NCBI RefSeq assembly: GCF_964340395.1
Contig: NC_135568.1
Coordinates: forward strand, 12,084,276 to 12,148,275
Direction of reading: 5' to 3'
DNA: 64,000 nt
DNA from: Glandiceps talaboti
Taxonomy: Eukaryota; Hemichordata; Enteropneusta; Spengelidae
In this document: positions 1 to 14,894 of the stretch, piece by piece
Layout: each line of letters begins with the position of its first letter
Numbering within the stretch: position 1 is the stretch's first letter
Program-made: the position numbers and the translations under genes
Notes under the pieces: generated by a model
Database searches by the model: none
What the model was told of the DNA's origin: nothing
The model's input: the letters and a program-made list of their open reading frames with translations, nothing else

Positions 1-703
1 GTTGTACTTTGTAAAAAGAATATTGGCTAATTTCCACCATATCTAAGTAAATGGTTGCAAAAAAATTCATGAAAATATTTTGAGAAAAAGTTAAATTTTA
101 GCTATGAAATCCTGTAGTAGTAGACTTTCACCACAGTCCTTTATCAGTTAGAGAGGTAGGAACTATATCAGATATCATGGTTGAGGGAGTGTGGTTTGTG
201 GTGTGCAGGAACTCTAAATACACCTGTAGGCAGTCTGAGTGTAGAGTAGATATGCATACACAAAGTATAGCTATTATCAAACTGACCTTTTCACACACTC
301 CCATTGTTCTACTTAACTCTATAGCATTTGTTCTGCCACTTTAATCACTGTTCAAAGCTTCTAAACAATTTATCTTGTTTTCAAGATCTACATGTGGTGA
401 TGATATCTATGCTAATTAGGCAATTGTTCAGCCAGTAAGAGGGATTGTGGTCATTTAAATATTCATGAGGTAGGCGGGGTTCTGCTTTGTAAGACATGCA
501 CTGTTAATAGCTAAAAGATTGTGTACACATACTGTTGTGTTGGAAAGGTGTGCAGTCTAGGAGTACTGCAAAGTTGTGTACGTTAATACACATTGTTATG
601 CTTGCAATGGTGTATTGATCGTGTTGTTGGACCTTCACGCGTGTGTGTGTGAATGCCACACTTTGTTTAGACAGCGTTCAAGTTTGTCTGGAGGACTTCA
701 ACC
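1..703 (+). promoter_or_regulatory. Upstream flank and presumed 5' UTR of the MLCK gene
   Basis: No coding signal is seen here. The only promoter-like item is a short GC-box-like stretch (GGCGGGGT, about 473-480) just after an AT-rich segment; I see no convincing TATA box or initiator. An in-frame TAG at 668-670 closes the frame upstream of ATG 704, so the lower part is probably 5' UTR. The transcription start cannot be placed from sequence alone. Confidence 0.3.
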
Positions 704-1536
704 ATGACAGAAACACTAAGGTGTTCAACATGTCGTGGACACCAGCGTAATAGTAGTGGTAGTTTCTTGTATGGTGCAGCTAGGTATAGTTCAAGTTTAC
801 ACTACCCCAGCTATTCTGGAGCAAGACAATCTGGGGACACTGCTTATAATACTGCTAGGGATTTGCATAGCCGTGATTACGGTGATTATTCAAATGTGGG
901 AAGAAGTAGACGTAATAGTAATGCTAGCAATGATTACTCCAGTGGGAAGTATGAAAGCAAATATACCAGCAGCAGCAGTTATACAGAGAGACCAAGCAGA
1001 AGTCCGTCTCGGGAACGAACTATGGACTACCTGACTGTTGGCCGGTATGACTATGGTCGAGGACTCTCAAGAAACAGAAGCAGGAGTAGATCTTCAAGTA
1101 TTAGTAGCAGAAGTCGAAGCCCTGCTGCTGATGTGTACAATGGGTATGCCAGTATGGACTACCTGAGTACCACTAGACATGCTGTACACAGAAGTCGAAG
1201 TCCCAGCCCAGCTAGATCCCTTGTTGGAGATTACCATCAATCTAACGGCCATGATTCGTCATATATGACAACAGCTGATTATAAAAACAGTGTTAAAGCA
1301 TGGGAACGGGAAAATTCGTCAAGAAGAGAACCAATTGAAGATATACTAAAACGTTATCTGCCAAACTATGCAGCGAAATATACCAAAAACTGTCCAGGTC
1401 TTTCTTGTCCTTGCCATAGCCATAGCCATGCCAATGTACCTGTAATTACAGGATCTAGCAGTACAATCAAAGCTAACCATTCTCGAACTAACTTTTCAGG
1501 ACTTGGAGCTGAAAGTGATACAGCAACACTGTCAAG
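704..1536 (+). CDS. MYLK: MLCK exon 1: start codon and Ser/Arg/Tyr-rich N-terminal region
   Basis: The ATG has a good context (ACCATGA) and an in-frame TAG 36 nt upstream, which supports this start. The exon encodes residues 1-277 plus two bases and ends at TCAAG|GTGAGT (phase 2). The product is low complexity: Ser, Arg, Tyr and Asp dominate, with an SR-rich run near residues 125-140, SRSPSP motifs near 165, and the tetrapeptide MDYL twice. Cys/His clusters lie at both ends (CSTCRGH near residue 7; [13 protein letters not shown] near 230-242). No known domain is recognised. It is probably disordered, phosphorylatable, and may bind metal or cytoskeletal partners (inference). Linkage to exon 2 rests on matching phase and no intervening gene; an unseen exon in the 7.7-kb intron is possible. 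Confidence 0.75.
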
Positions 1537-4500
1537 GTGAGTTGAAATGCAACCCTTCATTTCTAATATTAGAATACTTGTTTGTTTACTGTGTACTTTT
1601 AAACTGCTTGGTCAACTCAAAAAAACAAGGCACTTGGTACTCGCCTACACACACCCCATATATCATTATATCACCTACCTCTCATAGTACTGTGGACTTT
1701 AACAATCTTTATTTATACTGGGTAGTTCTTTACCAGTGTTTTTGCTAAGGGCGGTAAAAGTAGGTAAAATCTACTGGGATTCCCATGTCATTTTATTGGG
1801 TTCCCGAACAAAATTACCATAGACTCCATGGGGAAACGCTGCCATTTTTACCCCTTTCTCCCTTTCTGTTACCAGGGTTCCCCAACCTGAGCAAAACCAT
1901 AGTTTACCATATCAGAGCTTGACTCCCCAAAAGTCCAGTTATAGCCATAAGTGTACCCCACATAGGTTCTGTGTTAGTGCAGGAGAAAGCCATGCAAAAT
2001 GTGACTTTTAGCAGTGTTAAATGAACAAGTAGTCTAGATGAGACTGTAAAATACGTCATGTCGTTCAGCCCTGTCAGGCATGAATCTTACAGAGTAAGTG
2101 TAGATACTAATGTAGTATCAAAAATACAGAGAAATGTTGAGATGCAATACAGGATAGCATGAGACTAAATGAAAGAACACACTTCTCACTTACATCACAT
2201 CATGGCAAATTTAATCAAACCCAGACCAGGGCTTCAACCGCAAACCCAGTGCTTAAAAAGCTAGAGGCAAGTGGTTTTCCCATTCTGCCACAGCAGGAGA
2301 CAATCGCTTTACTTAGATCATGACAATAATACCACTTTTACATTTCTTGAAATACAAAGAGTACATTTTTCTGCAGACACCTTTTCTCAAAGAGTTTACA
2401 ACCCAACTGTTAAGAGTCAGGCAACCAAATGACAACACATACATGTACATATATGAGTAACTATTGCATATTCTGCTAAGATGTTTCTGCAATGGCCTTT
2501 ACACAATGTAGATGAAATATCTTATCAGAAAAAGTTATCATAATGGCATAGATTAAATTAGATGGTACAATTTAGAACCATGTAAATGTGAAATTTTGAA
2601 AGGCACCTTGTGACCTTATAAGTTATATATTCCGTAAAATAGAGGATATTCCTGCAATGGCCTAGGTTGAAATATCTTATCAAAATCAGTTACTGTAAAT
2701 GGAATAGGTTAAAGGCCTACTTTGATGAGGTGATCAGGCTATTGGAAACACAAAACCATAGCAATTACATGTATCACTTAGTTGACCCTGGGTTTAATTA
2801 TTTCATGACCAGGTCAATGGTAAATTGAAATTACAAACTTTAATCACATTGTAGGCATAGATAGCTCTAAATTGAATCAACTGAGCAGAAGTATGGTCAT
2901 AGGGAGTCACAAAATTACTTTACCTTCAAGTTGTTGACATCTGGTTTAATAACTTATATAATGTATATGGAGAAAAAAAGTTTTTTTAGTAAAAGTATTA
3001 TCAATTTTTGTTGAAAGGAAAAGACTGCTACATGTACTGGCTTAAAGAAAATGTAGTTTTGAGTCAGATAGCAAAATCGTTGATGTACATTTGTAGGGCA
3101 GAATGACCATACATTTTTTTGTAGTTTATACACTCTTGTGAGTACAGAATTAGCAAAGATACTTGGGTCAGACTTGAGAATACTGCTTGTAGTTTTAAGC
3201 CACATAGCCAAGTCTCTGACCATAGTTGACACAATCTTGTGACCAATGTTTGATTATGCCTCCCACACACACACATACAAAAATGTACATATGAATCAAT
3301 AATCACACGTCAAACCTCAATGTATTTATTTATTATAAACAATTTTGGTGATCCCTTATTGTGGCCTGGAATTCATGATGTCCTCAACTTATTTAGGACA
3401 GAATAGTATGGATTCCAAGCTACCCTGGTTCAGTATATCAAGGGTACAGAGACAGATAAAGAAAAATCTGTTATAGTGAACATTCTGTAATAAGAAATGT
3501 CCTACTTAGTATAGAGATTCCAGGCTATCTGGCTAAACATAGTACATGTACTGTACATTTGTAGATAACTTGTAAATGACAGTAATTATGACCATCAAGC
3601 TAGGGAGCCAAGCAAGGATCTAGTCTAGAAATAACTCTTTGTGTCATTAATTTAAACTCTGTTTCACAATTACATGTACATGTATGCATGCTTTGATATT
3701 ATAAAATCAAAACTTTTTCAGAAAAGTAAGGGGTCTTGAAATGCCTCACTGTCTGCCTAACCCACGTAAATTCATGGTAAATTCGTGGTAACTCATTTAT
3801 TATAGTGACATTACATGTACATAGTCTTTCAAAATGTTCAAATTTACAAATATATAATATATATATATATATAGTGTGTGTGTGTGTGTGTATGTGTGTG
3901 TACAATCTATTTGTTTTGTGAGATAAATCATACTGTAAAGATCTCAACAAAAGTGACCTTACACGTTATACCTCTAATGTATCACAAAGTTAATAGAATT
4001 CACCCACAGGTAATTTAGAAAATGATTAAACAAATAAATCAAGCAAGAATTTTAATTACACATGTGAGTTGCCTGGGAAGGAATTAATGTGTAGGTGTGT
4101 GTGTCTTTGTAAGCTTTAAGAGATGAATAGAGTCATTGACAATATAGGGTGTCACCAAAAGTTACCGCTGTGAGACTAAAGTTTACTATAAAGATAGGCA
4201 ACTATGCAGCCATAAAAATAACACCGATTTCATTCTGAAATTGAAAAAAAAGTTAAACTTAGAGAACTGTTCTCTGAAAAATAATTATAATAATATAGTT
4301 CTTTTGATTGTACAGTCGTGTTTTAGGTTCAAAACTGGATATTCAGCATTTGGATAGCAAAGAACTGTTTGTTTACAAAGTTTATGACCCAGCTGTACAT
4401 GTAGTAGACATTACAAAAAGTTTCAATAAATGTATGTGAAAATGTATGGATTATTATATAATTTGTTTGAACAGAATACACAGAAACATTTCAAGCTTCA

Positions 4501-7500
4501 GAACTTTAATTTTCATTTTTTTAGTATCTAAATGATTTTCTGTGCACAAAGTTTGTGACTTATTGAATTCAGGTGAAAATATTTCATATTTCAAAAGTTT
4601 AATTTTCATTTTGAAAAAAACTTTTTTTTTTCTTCTTTTTTTTTTGTGCTGGGAATTGCTCCCAGCGATTTTCTATAATGCAGACAAATACACACAAATG
4701 CTACAGAAAAACTTTTTGCACAAAGTCTGTGACTTATTGAATTCAGGTGAAAATATTTCATATTTCAAAAGTTTAATTTTCATTTTGAAAAAAACTTTTT
4801 TTTTTCTTCTTTTTTTTTTGTGCTGGGAATTGCTCCCAGCGATTTTCTATAATGCAGACAAATACACACAAATGCTACAGAAAAACTTTTTGCACAAAGT
4901 TTGTGACTTATTGAATTCAGGTGAAAATATTTCATATTTCAAAAGTTTAATTTTCATTTTGAAAAAAACTTTTTTTTTTCTTCTTTTTTTTTTGTGCTGG
5001 GAATTGCTCCCAGCGATTTTCTATAATGCAGACAAATACACACAAATGCTACAGAAAAACTTTTTGCACAAAGTCTGTGACTTATTGAACTCAGGTGAAA
5101 ATATTTCAAGTTTCAAAAATTTGATTTTCAGCATTTAGTATCTAAAAAATGTGTGCACAAAGTTTGTGACTTATTGAATTCACTTGAAAAGTCACATCAC
5201 CTAATACTGTAAGGTGTTGTACCTGTGTGTAATATGAAACCAACTAACATGTTAAAAGTTCAAGTATTAATATAGATTAAATAGTAAAACATGAAATAGG
5301 ACCTACACTGTATACTGTACATTGTAGGTCATGGCTAGGATTTCCATGTAAACATAACCTGGTGATTGTAATTTCTAAGCCAACACTGTAACACCTGAAT
5401 AGTTACTATTGTCAGTAACAATGTTACTGTATTTCTATCATGCCCAATTGCCTTGTAAAAATACCATAGAAATTTAATGAAATTGTTTTAGCAGCTTGGT
5501 AGAAAACACCTCAAAATAATTAGAACTAGTAAATTCAGTACTATGCAGTAAATTAATTACCAGGTATTGAATAAAAAAAAATTACTGAAATTGAAAAAAA
5601 AAGTTTAATTTTTTACAATTTCATAATCAAAGCTAATGAAATCGGTGTTCTTATAACACTCTGTGATAAACCAGTTACTGTAGTCATGGTGATGTTATAT
5701 TATTACTAAATCTGTAAACACATATTAATAGTATATGGTATTATTTCTGCAAACTAATTTACTTGGGACAAAGTTAAAGTTTGTTAATGAATCAACAGGT
5801 TGCTATGGTGAATTTTCAGAGCCTAAGCCAAGTATTGGTTATACTAGGTCCTGTCATTGCAAACCTTAGAATCCATATTTGGCATTTCTTCACAGTTCAG
5901 AATTCATTAGCCATAAATTGGAATCTTTCAACCATAGTAATACAGTATGTTTGTAATCTGGAATCCATGCTGTCATTGTTAAATAAATGCAAGTTAAATA
6001 ATCCTGTAGTTATAAATTTCAGGTTGCTCTGTTCTATAATACTTTTTGCAATGAAATGCCCAAATGTTCGGAATGGAAAAAAGCCCTGTATTGGATTCCA
6101 TGCTGTTCTGTTCCAAGTTTTGTCAACTTGGTAATTTAATGCCCTGTGTTTAGCATAGTACTCCAGGCTGTCATGTTGTACTGTAACTTTATTGAATTGA
6201 ATTGCCCTGTAGGTTTAACATAGATTGAAGATTGTTCTAGCTTACACAGTTTAGTCAATTGAAATATAGGTAATATGGCACCTTATAGTTAACAGACTCC
6301 AGGCTGTCATGTTCTTCAGTAACTTTTTGAATTGAATTGTCATGTATTAAAGCTAACAGGGATTGAACGCTGTAACTGTTGCACAGTTAATAGTCAATTG
6401 AAATAAAGGTAATGGCACCTTTAGTAGACTCTAGGCTGTCATATTCTAAACTATAATTTATGAAATTACCTTCAGTTAGCATTAGATTGCATGTATTATT
6501 TGTTATACTATGTAAATAACAGTATATTATTATAAGTGATTGTTAGCAGTAATTTCTACATGGTGTTAACTGTACATGGCTGAATACATAAAGGTGTTCA
6601 AGTGAAATATACAACAATAACCTTTACAAAACCATTCTTACTCAATTCAATACTAGAGATCAAACCTACAATTTTACATTGTATCTTTGCTAAAGGACGT
6701 ACATGTTCTCAGGTACAGATTTTATAACATCCCAGATTCAACTACAATGTATGCTCTCTCCTAGTAAAAGAATGTGCTTGTAATATATACATGTAGGGCC
6801 ACCAAAACTTTCCCTGGAACATTAAAGAACAGAGACCTGGCTACTTTACTTGACAGTGTTAAACTGGAAAGATTTTATCCCATGGGTTCATTATGCAAAC
6901 CAGATAGCCAAGATTCTGGGTTATAATCATATCTACAGTAGTCAGTACAAGAAATGCATTCTGAAATGGCTTACTTTGGGCTTGTTCAGTGCTAGCACAC
7001 ATGTATGTAAATCTAGAAACTATACATGGCTGCCTATATCTTTCTGAGGAGATCAAAGATGGTCAAAGCCACGGATACATGTAGCTTCTAGACTATGCTA
7101 GCACTTGCAGCCTGATAGAGCTGAACAACACACTCATACAATATGTATATTACAGCCAATGTAGCTCAGTGCTTGTATTAGGCTGACACAAGGTATAGGG
7201 TTGTTGATGCATACTGTACTGTATAAATGAGGTGACTATAAGGTAGACGTGACTTCTAACTATGTATACACAGACTTGAGGTGTGTGAGAAAATGCAACT
7301 TAGACACAACAAACCTTGATATAGAATCACTATGTAAACACAACATTGAAACCATTACAGTCAGGACTTGTAGAGAACAATACACACCTCAAAAAAAACA
7401 TAACAAACAAGGCAAGTAGGAACTGAACATTTCAAAACAAAGTTATCACATTACAGGGATTAACCATCAAAATAGTGAATAGCTATACAAATTAAGAATT

Positions 7501-10500
7501 ATTTCACTGTGAAACTATTTATTGAAGAAATTCACAAAATATTACAGAAACAGAATCTCCTAATGGAGATTTTCAAAAATTTAAAGTAAATCGATTTTAC
7601 TTATTAGATAAAGCAGGCACCCTAATTTGGTTGGTTAATATATTCATTGTCTACAGGAATATGGGTGTGTATTGCAAGAAAAGTACTCTACTCTTTGAGA
7701 GCTGTCTTTGAGTTGAATATTCCTTCTTGAATATTCAACATCTGCCAATACTTTCTTACAATAAACAGGTGTGTATTAATGTAAGAAAAGTACAGTGTCC
7801 ACTCTTGCAAGAGTTGTCTTGTTGTTGAGTATTCCTTCTTGAATATTCAGTACTTTCTTACAATATACAGGTGTACATTGTGAGAAAAGTATTCCACTCA
7901 TAGGAGAGCTGCATGTCTTTGAGTTGAATATTCTTCTTTTTTTGAACTATGACCTGAGCTAAGAGTGCTCATACTTGTCTGGGTTTTTTCCTGTTTATTA
8001 TCGATGGTTTGAGGAGCTTTATCATGTCAGGAAAATTTATGTGTAGTTCCAATGTTTAACACCTTTTGGAGATGTGTAAATACAAACTCATGCAGACTCA
8101 CCAGATAAAATCTACTGGGGTTCCCATGTCATTTTACATGTATCTCCATGTTTACCCCTTTCTCCCTTTCTGTTACCAGGGTTCCCTAACCTTAGCAAAA
8201 ACACTGCTCACTGTTTATACATGTATCTCTGATCTAGCCTGATAATCTAAGCCAAGTCAGAAAGAAAGCTGTTCTTGATGTACATTAGCCCTGTTTAGTG
8301 TCCCCATCTGATTTGAAATTGATTCACTAAACCAATTCAGTTAAATCAATTCAGTTAAATTGATTCAAAACCAGTTTCTATATCATCGAGAAAATTGAGC
8401 AATGGATTTAAATTGATTCATTTGTCCGTCCTGTACCCACAAACTCAGTTTACTTTTCATTTGATGACACGAGTTGCAGAGTAGTTGTAGTTCAGTGTAA
8501 GTCATTGCTGGATACCTTTCTAAGGTCAATGACTTCTATCAAACAACCTTGGAATCATGACTTCAATAACACACCTTGGACATAAAGGATTTTATTCACT
8601 TCATAAATTCTAAAAACAACATAAAAAAAAGACCCTGATCTTGATAATTGTAAAATAAAATAAACTTTTATTAAAAGCATTTCCTCTGTAAAAGGTTGAC
8701 TTTAGTTAGAGCAAAACATATCAGTATTAGGATGAAGGAATAAAATGTAAGAAAACACCTCAATAATTGCAAGCACAGGATATCTGGATAACTAAGTTTG
8801 GTAAAAATGTGCGAATTCCTCAAAATACCTCTCACAGAGAAACAATGCTGAATAATTAAATCATAGCATGATTAAGGTGTGTAGTAGATGGGTTAAAGCG
8901 TCACATTCATTTCCAATTTACCATTCCAAAGTACAAATGTACATGCAACTATATTTTCCTGATTCTTGGAACCATGAACACTATAACTCTCTACCTCAAA
9001 TACAAAAATTGATTGCACCAACAGTTTTGCCATGCATGTATACATACACATAAGAACTGAATGTTCATAGTCGAGTGCTATCAAATCTTTCAGGTTAGAG
9101 CCCATGTTGGCATCCAGACTAGAATGTACAAGAAAATCACTGCATAATATAGATGGCTGTAGAGTTTGTTACAACCTGAACTCAGCTGCAAAGAATAATG
9201 TATTAATATCTTACAGCGTTGATTCTTCTTTCCTGGAAGATCAATTAATTTCATGACAGTAATGATATAATGGTTATATTTTCCCACCACAGAGAATCCA
9301 GTATTGAAGATCTCCGATTATCCAGTCCCGTTATGACACGCCGACGTCTTACCCAATCACCAACCTTCAGTCTACCACTCCGTAGAAAGACAGTTGCTGA
9401 GGGAGACACAGCCAGACTGAGCTGTACAGTACAAGCCATCCCTGATGCTGAGGTGATTTGGTTCAAGAATGAACAAGAGATACATGCCGGTGGTAGAGTT
9501 ATTATCAAGAATCAATATGGACTGTGTAGTTTACAGATTGAAGAAGCTACAGACTCAGATACTGGTAGATACTCATGTAAGGCTATCAACTCTGAAGGGG
9601 AGAGCAGAACTGGATGTGAACTCATCATTGAGAAAAGTAAGTTTTCAGGATCGGGCATTCAAACACTGTGAACCTTATATGTATTTTGGCTCTAAACATA
9701 TATATAATTTGTTTGTTTGTTTGTTTGTTTATTCATTATTTATGTTTTGCATTCCTTTTGGATCTAGTCTACATATTAGATCTACCTGTAGTGTCAAATA
9801 ATCTCATTCTTCAGATTTGATGCCACCTCAGATAATACTAAACTATTGTGAATCAGGGGCTCACTAAGTACATGTATGTTAGGAGCAGCACTGGTAGTAA
9901 AATTAAATACATAAACTAGTAAAAATTTCAGAAAATATGACGAATAAATCAGGTACAGAAATGAAACCAAGAAACGAAGGTACAATGTATATCTTATAAT
10001 ACTATGTATATTCATAATGGAAGCACTAAGATTCATACATACAATGTATATTGAAGCTAACCTTTTCACACCTTTGGTTTAATATTCAACATCTCCAGCA
10101 AATTTGGATCATTCTGTCAGATCCAGTTAGACACTGAAGAAGGACAAGTGATTTGTTTGAAACATGTCTGTTTCTCAATCAAAAAGTGCAAGAAGAGAAC
10201 TTGTGTATGAATGTATATCTTAGTTTACTGTAACAAATTTTAGAGACAAAAGTAAATCAGTGTAAAAAAGGAATCACTTTGACTGGTAAATTTTGAGTTA
10301 ACTGGAAGTACTAAAGACAGATTTATTTAGTGAGAATCAATACATTGACTTTCAAAAGTGATGTGGTCATAAGTAGACGTTAGTCAAAAATTGTTTATCA
10401 GCCAAAATAAAGTGGAACTAAAATATGAATTTTTTTTATTTCTGCTACAATTTTTATGTTCCAGAAAAAATACATTCACAGTTAATTTCTCATTTTGTTT

Positions 10501-13500
10501 AGTGTCTCAAATGATTTCATTCCATGGTGAATTGAACCATCGTATGAATTAAGGGTACAAAAGTTATTAATAATTCAGTACCTAAAAAAATTGTAAAATT
10601 ATCGACATTTTGAGTAAAAACTATTTTATTAGAGGCGGCAGTTAATATTAAAAGATGAACATGTGGCACGACACGTCAGAAAACCAATGAATGAACAATA
10701 TTGTGATTGTATAATGGTAAGGGGTCAGACAGGAGTTTGACCAACCAAACATAATTCCACTAACTAGGCCAAGTGTTTTGTAAACTTTAGAGACACAAAT
10801 GTTTGTCTTGGATTAATGACAGTGTCTGGCTGATGGCCAGGCAACACTTTAACCAGACTGTAGGAATACAATGACAATTCATTCAGAGGGTGCATTTGGT
10901 AATGACGATATCTACTAATTAAAGTTGTGGTTGAAAGTAACCATTGTATACAAGTTTTGAAACTTCTACAAAAAGTCCACTGAAGTGCAAAACTTGTTGG
11001 ACTCGTTTTAAAATGCTAAAAAAAAAGTTTGGAAATTGCACATAGAATGAGTATTGTCATGTTTCGAAACACCGATGAATCAATTGTTACCTCTAGTCTG
11101 CGTAAAACACATCCCAGACATTTCAGATAATGTAACTACTTGTAACTAACAGACTTAATTGGAGTACCACTGTCCAGACTAGTGCACTTTTTTGATATTT
11201 ACCTGTGAATGGACTGGTACAGACATTACAGAATTCACATCATAGCTTGAATGAGTAGAATTTGTGACTGATGGAGGTAATTAACCCTGTTACAGTGGTG
11301 TTGAATGTAGCATACACACAAGCTGATTGACACTGTCACTGAATATACTTAGAATGCAATTCAGAGGGAACTCAAAGACTGTTTAAATATCTAGTAGACA
11401 TTTTATGAAATTGTAAATCACATGTCACCTGTCATCAAGGAGTAGCCTTAGTTTGGAATGTCTACATGTACTTATACATACCAAAATAGCAAATCAAAGC
11501 CAATCTATAGATGTACAACAAAGTTATGTGTAATATACGGGGTTATACATGTAAGGTCTGTCAGACTATAAAAAGAAGAGCTAATATATTTATACATGTA
11601 CATGTAGTCTAGAGTGGGGGGGTTAGCATGTGAACAGATATCTTGAGATTTGAAGCCACAGATAGCATTTAGACTAACATATGTATGGATGTAGATCAGT
11701 TAGTCACCTGTCATTATATATATTGATGTTAGCTTGCCATGGCTTCCCTTCTGTGGTCCATGTACCACATAGTGTAGGCAAGGTGGATAGCAAATCTGTG
11801 CCAACTTAATACTATATTTATAGGTGTCAATCATATCACCTGTCATCAGAGATGGCCGGGTCTTAGTTTAACATTCACAAACCCGCATATATCAAATAGT
11901 GTGTTGATGCATGGTGAATTGCAAATCAAGATAACCTGTATACATGCAGGCAACAAGTTTATGCATTAAATGGGGGTAGAAGTTACAAGCACATCTTTCA
12001 AACGCTAAACTTAGCAGTCAATATACAATATATACTAGGTATAAATCACATATATCACCTGTCATCAGGGGTGGGCATTAATTTAGCCTTCATAAACCTC
12101 CATAAACATCTATATATCAGATAGTGAAGGGAAGGTGAATAACAAATCCTAGATAATAGGTCACAAGTTTATGCAATATATGGGGGTAGAAGTTGGTATG
12201 TTTTTCAGACAATGTGAAACTAACAATCAATATATATCTATGGATGTAAATCACATATATTCACCTGTCACCAAAGATTGGCTGTAGTTTGGCCTTCATG
12301 AATTTATATTAAATAAGGAAGGAATAGTAAATACATGTAACAATTCCAAGCCAACTACATTTGTAACTTTGTAAGTAATTGCTACAAAAGTTGTGCATAA
12401 TGTCACATTTATTTACTTGTCGTCAGTGATTTAGTTTTTCATTGCCATTACATTTTCATATACATGAACCAAACAATGGAGACAGACCCAAGTCAACTTT
12501 GTAGGGAGTAGTCCACAATGTTATATATAATATCTAAAAGTAGAATTTGGCATGTCTTTCAGACTGAAACAAAAATGGGCAGTCCACATACTTACTGGTG
12601 TAGATCACCAAGTTATACACAATAGTTGAAATACCTGTCTAGCTTTATAGTTATATGAATGTCAAAGGTCAACACACTACCTGGGGCCCAATAAAAGAAC
12701 TTAAAGTGATTTAGGGGAGAGGGGGTAAACAGGTTAAGGAATGGATTACTAGATGTCATCACAGACCTCCAATGATGTCATACCACTGTGCCCTAACCTT
12801 TGACCTTCTTTCCATTCAATATTTGACACGGTCTTGTGGACATAGTTGTCTCTTATTCACAGTTTACAAACTGACCACTTGACGAACTCTGTCTCATTAA
12901 TCTCGCAATGCTTTGTCCAACTAGTAGTGCTACTTTACTCATAGTGGTATAGTCACCAAGGTTTATGTCAAGTTTTTTGATACCAGGAAAAGGACATTAA
13001 CATTTAAAAAATATATCAGAAAAAGGGTTGAGTTGTCCACAAGTGTTTGAAAAGAGCCCATACAAAGTGAAAGTCATAAGGAAGCTCATAGCCATTTAAC
13101 ATAAAGTTGCATGTAAAACATGAAATTTATTTCAAATTTTCATGCAGTACCTTTAAATTACCATGAAAATCTGTACCTGTCCATACATGTACAATCATTT
13201 GCCATCCTTAATACCAAATGTGCAAGTACTGAAAGTCAATTAGAAAACAGAACAGAGTTGATATCAGTACTTCTACATTGTTTATAGCTTTGTGTAGCCC
13301 AGGGACTTGGTGGGTGAAAAGTATTGTTTGTCCACAGTGTAACTACATTTGTACTACATGTATGCTATATTGCCTAAGATTTGGCATTTTACATTCCCTA
13401 TTCAGCAGGGAAGTGTTGTGGTATACATTTAGATAATGACAGCAGGACCCTGTACATTGTATGTTCATTAAGGTACACCTTGTTACACCTTAGCTCAGAT

Positions 13501-14853
13501 ATGACAACTTTACATTTGTATAGTAGGGAAAGCATTCTTTGGGAAGTATTATTATATCAAATGTATACATGTTGTACAGTCAGATAATGACAGCAGGACC
13601 CAGTATTTACACCTTGTTAAAGTTCTACCATCAGACTGTATGCTTCAGTGAGTTCTACCTCAAGGTGAACACAACACAATGTAATTTGTGAGAGGGTCTA
13701 GTCAAGAATGTTATCCTCTGGGGCATTATTGTAGGTATCAGGAAACACAAACAACATACATCAACATTGGTGTAGTATGTGGGACGTTAGAAATTGTAAG
13801 AGTGGCCAAGTCTCCCTGCATTGCGAGAATAGGTTAGGTATCAATCAGATTGTAGCCTGTTTATGGCTCTGTCGAGGTATATCCTTAGCCCTTATACTCT
13901 TGAGAGGGATGAGGGCTAGGAGCTGAGGTACCGACCAGCTAATGATGTATCTTGACGGTGCCTTAAACAGGCAATTTAGATTGGTAATATCATTGCAATG
14001 TATCACATTTGGGAAAGGTTGATCCATACATGTTGTACCTAAGTTATTCCAAGGGTATTACCCCGAAAATAGTGGAGAACAAATTATAGTGATATAGTAA
14101 TCAGTAGTTGCATTAGTCTAGTGCTATCCATGGCATCAAATCTCAAGACCCCAAGAGATAATTAAGGTACATTTTATATTAACCCCTTCAACTGGGTAAA
14201 ATACCACTACAATTGAGCGTCTCAATTTGAAGTAAACACTAAGTGCGACTGTCTTTGCGACGGCTGTTGAGACTCTCAACGTTGCTTGTAAATAGTGAAT
14301 GCGAGTGAATCTGAGACTGTGTATTTGAGATTCTCATCTTGCCCATTAACAGTGAATGCGACTCAAGCTGAGACCATCCAGCTGACTATTTTGCTTGTGT
14401 ACAGCACTATTTTTGTTATTGTTTCTGAAGTACGAAGAAGCAACATACAATAACATATATACTTCAAATTGAGACTCTCAGTTGTAGTCACATCTACAAA
14501 TGTACTCAGTTAAGGGAGGGAGTCATACATACATTTGTACCCCGATAATACAATATATCACACTAGTATCTAGACTATAGCTGCATTGGCATTTTAAAGA
14601 TGGAAATTCCTGAGACATGACTATTAAGGTAGAGCGTACATGTATCGGACTGTTACAGACCTGGTTATCCAATATATAAGAGATAAAGGGATTACCTTTA
14701 TCACAATCTATCTTTATACTGACACAATGACAGTAGATATCACAACTCAGATTGGTACCATTTTACACCTCTAGAAATTATAAACAAATGACATCATACA
14801 GTAGGTTTGTTGTTGTGTTTATTTTCTTTATTTCCATCGATCGATCGATCGAT

Positions 14854-14894
<41 letters not shown>

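Larger units (their letters stand above)
1537..9292 (+). other. Intron 1
   Basis: 7.8 kb without convincing exons. It holds a dispersed repeat (1740-1900, again 8103-8200), a short duplication (2480-2720), TA/GT microsatellites (3848-3900), a composite foldback element (4211-5656) and degenerate tandem repeats (5890-6480, 7650-7940). Regulatory elements cannot be picked out by eye. Confidence 0.7.

Noticed and set aside
735-1034. Overlapping 99-residue open frame in exon 1
   Set aside because: A shadow frame within the Ser/Arg-rich exon; hydrophobic only because of codon shift and lacking splice continuity.
4542-5138. 198-residue open frame with three 58-residue repeats
   Set aside because: It is a by-product of the 174-bp tandem repeat (divisible by three); the product is homopolymer-driven and has no domain, and the unit itself is hairpin and poly-T sequence.
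5873-5882. CArG box CCATATTTGG in intron 1 (also CCTTATATGG near 48353)
   Set aside because: SRF control of MYLK is plausible, but several matches are expected by chance in 64 kb of AT-rich DNA and neither lies near the start codon.
10000-10240. Possible miRNA hairpin in intron 2
   Set aside because: The arms are far apart and the block recurs rearranged at 51835, which fits a dispersed repeat better.
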